Assembly (NCBI GenBank): GCA_017311315.1
Contig: CM029609.1
Coordinates: forward strand, 40,608,744 to 40,672,743
Reading direction: 5' to 3'
Length of the DNA: 64,000 nucleotides
Source of the DNA: Dendrocalamus latiflorus
Lineage: Eukaryota > Streptophyta > Magnoliopsida > Poales > Poaceae
A program made the position numbers and the translations under genes. Below the pieces are notes generated by a model. That model ran no database searches. It saw nothing but the letters and a program-made list of their open reading frames with translations, and was not told where the DNA came from. Below are positions 57,983 through 64,000 of this stretch, one piece after another (positions within the stretch are counted from its first letter, which is position 1; every line of letters begins with the position of its first letter).

Positions 57983-58945
57983 TTACATTGCTCTCGGATC
58001 ACTCCCAAATGGCCACACGTAAATCATCTCGTCCCACCCTGTGCTCGCAAGTAGCCCCTCTACAAGCACGCTCATGTCGATCCCAGCTACGAACTCGGTG
58101 TGGTGGCCATACCTCGCAAGCAGCGCGTCCTCTTTCCGGTAATCCCACATGCACACCGTCATGTCGTAGGAGCAGGACATAAGCATGCCCTGGCGGTGTG
58201 GCGAGAACCGGACACGCTTGACGGCGTACCCGTGCCCTGCAAGCTGCGCGAGTGGCGCCTGCGGAGCGCGGACGTCCCAGACGCGGATGGACTTGTCTAC
58301 GGAGGCGGTGGCGAGGATTGAGGGGTCGTACTTGTCCCAGTCGAGCGAGAGCACCTCGTGGTCGTGGGCGGGTATGACGAGGGTGGGCGCTGGCTCGCGC
58401 ACGTCCCACACGCGCGCGGTGCGGTCGCCGGAGGCGGAGGCGAAGACGTCGGGGTGGCGCGCCGACCACGCGGCGGCGTAGACGCAGTACTCGTGTCCGC
58501 GGAAGGTGCGAACGGAGGCGGGGCGGTCGGGGGACCAGAGCTTGAGCGTGTCGTCCCAGGAGGCGGAGAGGAAGGCGTCGCGGCGGACGGGGTTCCAGTC
58601 GATGCCATGGACTTCGCGCGCGTGCTCGCGGAGGAGGCGGACGGGGTTCTGCGCGGGCGGCAGCGCGGCGTCGAAGAGGCGGACGGAGCCGTCCCCCGAG
58701 GCGGCGGCGCAGAGGGAGTCGTGGGACTCGGACCAGGCGCAGTCGAAGAGCGCGTCGGAGGTGGGGAAGGAGAAGAGCGGCGCAGGGGCGGGGCCGCCGG
58801 GCCCGGCGGCGGAGAGGTCGAGGACGAGGAGGTGGCCGTTGCCGACGAGGCCGAAGTGCTGGGAGGCGGCGGCAAGAAGGCGGCTCTCGTGGAAGGGGCT
58901 GAAGCGGACGGCGAAGCCCGGCGCCGGGGCCTTGAACGCCGGCAT
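57983..58945 (-). CDS. PEX7: PEX7, peroxisomal PTS2 import receptor (WD40)
   Basis: The product is the soluble receptor that binds the N-terminal PTS2 signal of matrix proteins in the cytosol and brings them, with PEX5, to the peroxisome membrane. The frame is intact: 320 residues from MPAFKAPAPGFAV at 58945 to TAA at 57983, a normal length, with no intron, as in Arabidopsis PEX7. WD40 repeats are visible near residues 68-91 (CAWSESHDSL...VRLFD), 115-137 (IDWNP...LKLW), 158-182 (AAWSARHPDVFASASGDRTARVWDV), 200-225 (LDWDKYDPSILATAS...RVWDV), 245-268 and 288-311 (ending MIYVW), so the protein should fold as a beta-propeller. Very high third-position GC is typical of grass genes. It has no targeting signal. 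Confidence 0.95.
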   Translation of the reverse strand: MPAFKAPAPGFAVRFSPFHESRLLAAASQHFGLVGNGHLLVLDLSAAGPGGPAPAPLFSFPTSDALFDCAWSESHDSLCAAASGDGSVRLFDAALPPAQNPVRLLREHAREVHGIDWNPVRRDAFLSASWDDTLKLWSPDRPASVRTFRGHEYCVYAAAWSARHPDVFASASGDRTARVWDVREPAPTLVIPAHDHEVLSLDWDKYDPSILATASVDKSIRVWDVRAPQAPLAQLAGHGYAVKRVRFSPHRQGMLMSCSYDMTVCMWDYRKEDALLARYGHHTEFVAGIDMSVLVEGLLASTGWDEMIYVWPFGSDPRAM

Positions 58946-59531
58946 CGCGGCGGCGGAGTGGATCGGTGGCTTGACGGGATCGGGGACGGGGACTCGGGGA
59001 GACTTAGTTTTTGCTTTTCGTTTATTTTATTTTTTCCCTCTTAATATCTGGTTCTGGTTGTGCGGTGTCGCATTTGGATGGGGTTGTTTTGCGCGACTGC
59101 CGGAAAGTAACTAGCAAGCCTGTCGATCAAAGCAGGCAGGACTTACTTGGCCCTGGTCTCTGTTTTTAGCTTTTTAGTCAAAATAAATTATCAGTTTTTT
59201 AAAAACAGATTCTTCAAACAGCTTGCCAAGCTTAAAATTATTTATATCATTCACGTTGATATCTGTGTCATCGATTGTTATATCGAAAAATACAAACAAA
59301 AAGATATCAGCAACAAAACCTTAACTCCATAACACCAAGTAGCCATGACATAAAATGATGTGAACATGACTTGCGCTTTTTCTCATGGGAGAGGAAGATC
59401 TGAACGAAAAGTGAGCTAAAATTTATACATCAAATACATCATATGATCACTATTGTGCTAAATAGATTGTATGAATCAACCAACGAGAATGACACTATAT
59501 ATAGAGAGAGGAAGTCTTTTTCGTATTATCA
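58946..59531 (-). promoter_or_regulatory. PEX7 5' region
   Basis: Upstream flank of PEX7 on the minus strand. The first 100 bases are GC-rich and the rest AT-rich. No certain TATA box or start site could be placed. Confidence 0.4.
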
Positions 59532-59866
59532 GGAGTACATACTTCCACTTCTAATGTACCACTCAAATAAATATTTTATACATCTTTATCACTTTCGGTA
59601 TACATAAATACTAATTTTAAGATACTCCAATGCGACTTGGTTGAAAAAGTTTCATCAGAACACTTTTTTTGCTACATACACCTTTTCACGTGTAAAATGA
59701 ATACATACACAAATTATGTTATAAAAATAGACTTTGATGAAATTTTTCATAGAACTAAAAATCACTTTGGAGTATTTTATAATCGTTATTAGAGTATACT
59801 CGAATAGATAAAGAGGTATAATAACACTATTAAAGGTGTATATTAGAAGTGGAAGTACATACTCCC
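59532..59866. mobile_element. MITE of about 335 bp
   Basis: The ends are inverted repeats: GGAGTACATACTTCCACTTC at the left and GGGAGTATGTACTTCCACTT read from the right end. The AT-rich interior has no coding capacity. The TSD is unclear, so the superfamily is not assigned. Confidence 0.75.
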
Positions 59867-59898
59867 TAGAGTATATAAACACACACACACACATACAT

Positions 59899-60288
59899 TG
59901 CTAAAATGCTAAAACTTCTCCGGAGCCATCTGATCTAGCCTATACGGCTCGGATCGAGGAGGGTGGAATCCTCCCACCTCACTTAATCAATCTTTCACAA
60001 GACCCTCTTGCGTAGATTATTTTTCAATAATATACCCCTCAGCCATCTCTCCTCTCCTCAGATCCATCCCGATCTGCTCCTCCCGCCCTCTCGCCTCCCT
60101 CCTCCTTGGCGCCATCCTTTCCAGCTTCCCTCGGCGCCTACGCCCCTGGCTCCCCCCGTAACCCGTATGCCACCAAGGCTGCGCTCGTCACGGCCAACTA
60201 TGTAAGTGAATTGGAGGATTCCACCCTCCTCGATCCGAGCCGTACATGCCAAATCGGATGGCTCTGAAAAAGTTTTAGCATTTTAGCA
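59899..60288. mobile_element. MITE or Pack-type element of about 390 bp with GC-rich insert
   Basis: Inverted repeats of about 80 bp: GCTAAAATGCTAAAAC at the outer ends and ACGGCTCGGATCGAGGAGGG further in, present in both arms. Between the arms (about 60045-60205) lies a C-rich stretch of genic composition that ends at the splice-donor-like GTAAGTG. Confidence 0.8.
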
Positions 60289-60624
60289 CTAAATAGACCT
60301 TTAGCACTAGATATGCTCCATACACACACATTATTCTCTTTGTTTAATATACTTTCACGAAATCATGATGCGCTAAATAGAAGGAATGTGGATGATAAAT
60401 ACATATACCATGCATATGCATTATTCTCTTTGTTTAGTATATTTTGAGGCTATCAAAAGCCAATGATGGCTTTTCTTGAAGAACAGCAGAACGATGCAGA
60501 TATTCCTAGCATCAACACATTCTTTACAACTACACTTAATCCTACACTCGATTATACCCATGATAAGGTAAGCACATTCTTAACTAATTCTAGATTGAAT
60601 AAGGATGGATTGCTACCTTAAATT
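60289..60624. other. Intergenic, nothing recognised
   Basis: AT-rich. Two similar segments near 60330-60350 and 60421-60448 (ATTATTCTCTTTGTTTA.TATA) form a short direct repeat. Confidence 0.4.
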
Positions 60625-63600
60625 TGTTGGACCGAAATGGCGACAGAGGGGGGGTGAATGTCGATCTTTAAAAATCGCCCCCAACAAGTATCCTCACTTA
60701 AGCTTCTTCTCCAATAGCTATGGGAGCTATGAAGATAGAAAATAAGCACTCACTGAAAATCACAGAGACAAGGATAAACCAGATCCAGAAAGAAGCAATC
60801 AAGAAAAACAAATTCAGCGCAAGACTGGCTGCAAGCGGTAGTACTGCTGTGACGAGCGGTAGTACCTCTGGGTGGTAGTACCGCTATGCCGAGCGGTAGT
60901 ACCTCTTGCCGGAGACGTTCGGACCGTCCAAACGTTTCATCGCTGCCAATCGGATTGGGTCGAACATGGGCGGTAGTACCGCTGAGCCGAGCGGTAGTAC
61001 CTCTGAGCGGTAGTACCTCTCCAGGAGCGGTAGTATCTCTCGAAGAATTTCAGCAAGCAGGATTTTCAGGCAGCAGACCGAAACTTCGGATTTTTGGCTA
61101 AATTGAGGGTTTGCTCTCAATCTCTTTGATCCAAAGCCTTACTACAACATACCAAATAGTAAGGGGACCCTGAGAAACAAGAGAATCAAACCAAAAAGCA
61201 AGAGTTTCAGATTATGGATAAAAATCTGAAATTTTGCAAGACCCGAGCCAAAAATCAAATTGCTTCCCAACCTTTGATTCTATGGCCAAGAGATTTTGCA
61301 GATATGTTAGCAATAGCCATCGAACTCCTCAGACAAAAACTCAGGGCATTTCCTTAAGAGAATCAAGAGTTCAACCAAACCTTAGAAAAGCTCTGAAGAA
61401 CAGGGAAGCCTCAAAAATGAAATCTTGAGATTAAATGAAGTTTGCTCTTGGAAAACTTGATCAAATGATCTTGGAGAATCATCCCAACCTAGAGCAACCC
61501 ATTTTGGGCCTTCTCAACAAGAAAAACACAAGAACTCAAAAACTCAAGAAATCAAGAAATGAGGCATCGAAGGGAAACAGAGAGCACGGGAGAAGAACTT
61601 CAAATTTCATTCCAACCATTCAAAGATTACAAGGGATACAAGGAACTACGTCTCCATACGCATGGACATTCGGACAGAGGAATGATTACAAGTAGACTCA
61701 ACTCATCCTCTCCCTCTCAATCCTCAAGAACACCAAGAGCCACACATGCTTCTTGAGAGGAACACAACGAACAGAGAGCTCACATGGAAACCATCGAAGG
61801 GGACACAGAGGGAGTACAACTATGCCTCCGCCAACAACTCTCAACCACTAAAGCCTAAAGCCAAAACAAACTCTAAAGCCTATTTTGACTAAAGGAAACC
61901 CTAAAATCCCTTCAAGTGTTCGAGTGGGCATGCAGCCCCTCCAACCTATTTATAGCCCATGGCTAACGGGTCTCCACCCCGTTACGCCCGCTAAATCCAA
62001 CGGAGCCCGCTCCCGCTTGTGCAGCCTTGCGAAATACCCGTTTCGCCCCTCCTGCACCTTCCGGGAAGCTTCCGCGCTCCTTGTCTCGCACGCCTCGCAA
62101 CCACCTCGAGTCCACGTCGTCTTCGACACATCCCGACCGTTCTGACCTCAGCACCACCTGCGCCTAGTCCGGTCCACCGTGTCTCGCCACGACTCCACCC
62201 GATGTCCTGCAGCCACACAGACAAGAAATACATCAAATAGCACCGCTCGATACATGAAAGCGTAAATATCATAAACACATCATGCTTACCCATGATGAAG
62301 TCCAAACCTGTCGAATCAAAGGAATATTCATCCTAAGCCCAAACGACCAAGTTTGACCAAACCGACCGAGCCCGTTGCACCACGCAACGACATGGTCCAA
62401 ACCACCCAAACCAAACTCGACTATCCTAAACCCTTGTCAATTACTCATCACTCTCATGGGATCACGACCACATGGTCTCTCAATCTCCCCCTTGATGAGT
62501 ATATTGACAAACCCAAGAAAAAGCATGAAGTAGAGTTTGATTGGAAGAATTCAACATGGTCCAAAAGAAGAAGATGAAGCTAATGACCATGTCGACAGAA
62601 AGAACACTAGAGCAACAAAGAAAGAGCAAATTGTTCTCCAAAGCTCTAAAATATTCCCAATTGACTTTTTCTCCTCTATTCTCCCCTTTTGGCAATAACA
62701 CATCAAGAAAGCAAAGGAGAGAAAACAACATGTCAATGGATGAATATGACTGAAGTTTGTTTATTTTAGCATTTAGAGCCATGAGAATTATCCATAATGA
62801 CCATAACAAGGTACACCAAGCCATAACTCAATAAAACGCAATCTAGATCATGACAAAATATGTATAGGACAGCTAGAGCACATAGATGACAATCTGAAAT
62901 ATAGTGTAGTATGTGAGCATGTCAAGTCATCAATAAGTAAAGTCTAGCGAAAGATATCCAAGGATGATGCAGCCATGTCAATAAGCTAAGCGGAACAAAG
63001 AAGCTAATATTGAGTCCAAAAAGAGTGCTATAAGCTCAAGATTAAAACATTGGTTAAGTACTTGGTTCTTTTTGTAGCTTAAGCAAATTGAACACAAAAA
63101 AATATTGTCTTTTTAAAGCTCATGGTCATTTTCAACCCAATTTTTTGTTATGTGCTAGATCTCAAGCCTTATGCGACTACTCCAAGCGAGAAGCTTAAGA
63201 AGATAGTGTAGGTCATCCAAAACTCCCCCTGAGTTCATGCCTAGTGCAATGGCAGGCCGTCTCATGAGAAAGAATTGGTGAAATCAGTTTTTTCGCACAA
63301 AAGAGATCATTTTGCTTTTTAAACATGTTGTACTACCTCATGCATCATCAAGAGACTAAAATAGCTCAATCTAAGGCTTAATAGAGATTCAACGCTCTAC
63401 TCAGTCTATTTGACATGGCATGAATCATAAAGGGATAGCTCAAGAAAGACTAAATTCAAATGTTAGCATGATAAGTTTTAATTTAAGTTGAGCAATTTTA
63501 TTTGTCTTATCATGGCAACAGCTAGTCTACACATATGAAGTCATGATAAATCTAGCAAATAGAGCACAAGCCATGGCAAGGTGTAGAGCATTGTACGTAT

Positions 63601-64000
63601 GTCATAAAGGATAATAATCAAGGCTCAAAGTGATATATTACAATGCAGAATGCTGAAAATGCAGAAAATCCAGCTCCCCCTCAATATGCGATGCAACTTT
63701 TAATTCAAGTTGAGTTATGTCAATATTAAGCTCTAGAAGCTCCCAATAAACTCCCCCTGAACCAAAGCAATAAACAAGAGAAGCTGGGAAAGAAAATCCA
63801 AATGGGCAGTCCTTAAAGCATAGATAAGATATAGAGACAACTATGGCTCAGACAGGCTCTCATCTACCCCATATGACTCCAGGACTATTAGCTGACCGTA
63901 AAACACACACTAGAGAGCAAACACGTACCCTGTCTATCCGAGGGTGGCCCGACCCTCGCTAGAACCTACAAGAAGTGAGTGAGCTCAATCTAGTGAGATA
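60625..64000 (-). mobile_element. Copia-like (SIRE/Maximus-type) element, minus strand, truncated by window edge
   Basis: On the minus strand the LTR would end with a C-run (near 60648) followed by CCAACA at 60630-60625. Several features are typical of long SIRE-type Copia LTRs and 3' non-coding regions in grasses: repeated GAGCGGTAGTACC units (60835-61040), a TCTCCCCCTTGATGAG segment (62484) and multiple CTCCCCCT segments (63221, 63661, 63750). No gag or pol protein is readable inside the window. The inner LTR border was not found. Confidence 0.45.
60830..61040. repeat. Clustered short repeats GAGCGGTAGTACC
   Basis: About eight copies of GCGGTAGTACC or close variants lie within 210 bases of the LTR-like region. 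Confidence 0.85.

Noticed and set aside
58297..59114. 192-228-codon ORFs overlapping PEX7
   Set aside because: They are shadows of the high-GC PEX7 coding sequence in other frames and on the other strand, rich in Gly, Arg or Ser-Pro.
62480..62824. 114-codon minus-strand ORF in the Copia-like region
   Set aside because: It is hydrophobic and low-complexity, lies in LTR-like sequence, and has no gag or pol motif.

Overview
This is nuclear DNA from a plant, almost certainly a grass and probably a panicoid. The evidence is a plant-type phosphoenolpyruvate carboxylase gene with ten exons, GC-rich first exons, and a dense nest of plant retrotransposons and MITEs. I see no bacterial, organellar, tRNA, rRNA or CRISPR features. 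Only two host genes are clearly intact, and both lie on the minus strand: a C3-type PEP carboxylase gene (19177-27950) and an intronless PEX7 gene for the peroxisomal PTS2 receptor (57983-58945). Nearly everything else is mobile DNA or its remains.

Layout. 1-7467: Element 1, the 5' part of a degenerate non-autonomous Ty3/Gypsy element of Tat-like type. Its gag-protease is on the minus strand, a convergent 'putative gypsy-type transposon' gene is on the plus strand, and repeat arrays lie between them. 7468-9996: an old LTR-like remnant. 10007-18360: an 8.35-kb Mutator-like element (MULE) with long terminal inverted repeats (TIRs) and a 10-bp target-site duplication (TSD). It carries a transposase remnant with a SWIM zinc finger, a broken plant mobile domain (PMD) gene and a 33-bp tandem array. 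18375-18647: a MITE whose TSD overlaps that of the MULE. 19177-27950: PPC, with a Helitron in intron 6 and a solo-LTR-like insertion in intron 3. 28504-28783, 29206-29675, 31126-31376 and 31686-31928: MITEs (Tourist-like, hAT, hAT and unclassified). 32410-34480: a Copia remnant. 34619-35772: a CACTA-like remnant. 36269-44165: a very young gag-only Gypsy element with 2.87-kb LTRs, a 5-bp TSD and a tRNA-Met primer site. 44166-45687: unrecognised low-copy DNA with a CA microsatellite and a coding-like ORF. 45688-55720: Element 2, a complete copy of the Element 1 family with a 5-bp TSD. 55726-57982: AT-rich flank downstream of PEX7. 59532-59866 and 59899-60288: two MITEs, the second holding a GC-rich, exon-like insert. 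60625-64000: LTR and internal sequence resembling a SIRE/Maximus-type Copia element on the minus strand.

How it works together. PPC supplies oxaloacetate in the cytosol. Its sequence has Ala at the C4-determinant site and Arg at the malate-sensitivity site, so it should be a housekeeping, not a photosynthetic, isoform. PEX7 carries PTS2 proteins to peroxisomes. The two genes have no evident functional link. The most unusual system is the Element 1/Element 2 family. It keeps gag-protease but lacks any visible reverse transcriptase or integrase, and in place of pol it has a separate, oppositely oriented gene with four inferred exons. Tandem arrays flank that gene, and the units of the arrays near gag-protease each contain a TATA-like motif. 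The splice sites of the antisense gene match in both copies. Coordinates were derived by eye and may be off by a base or two.
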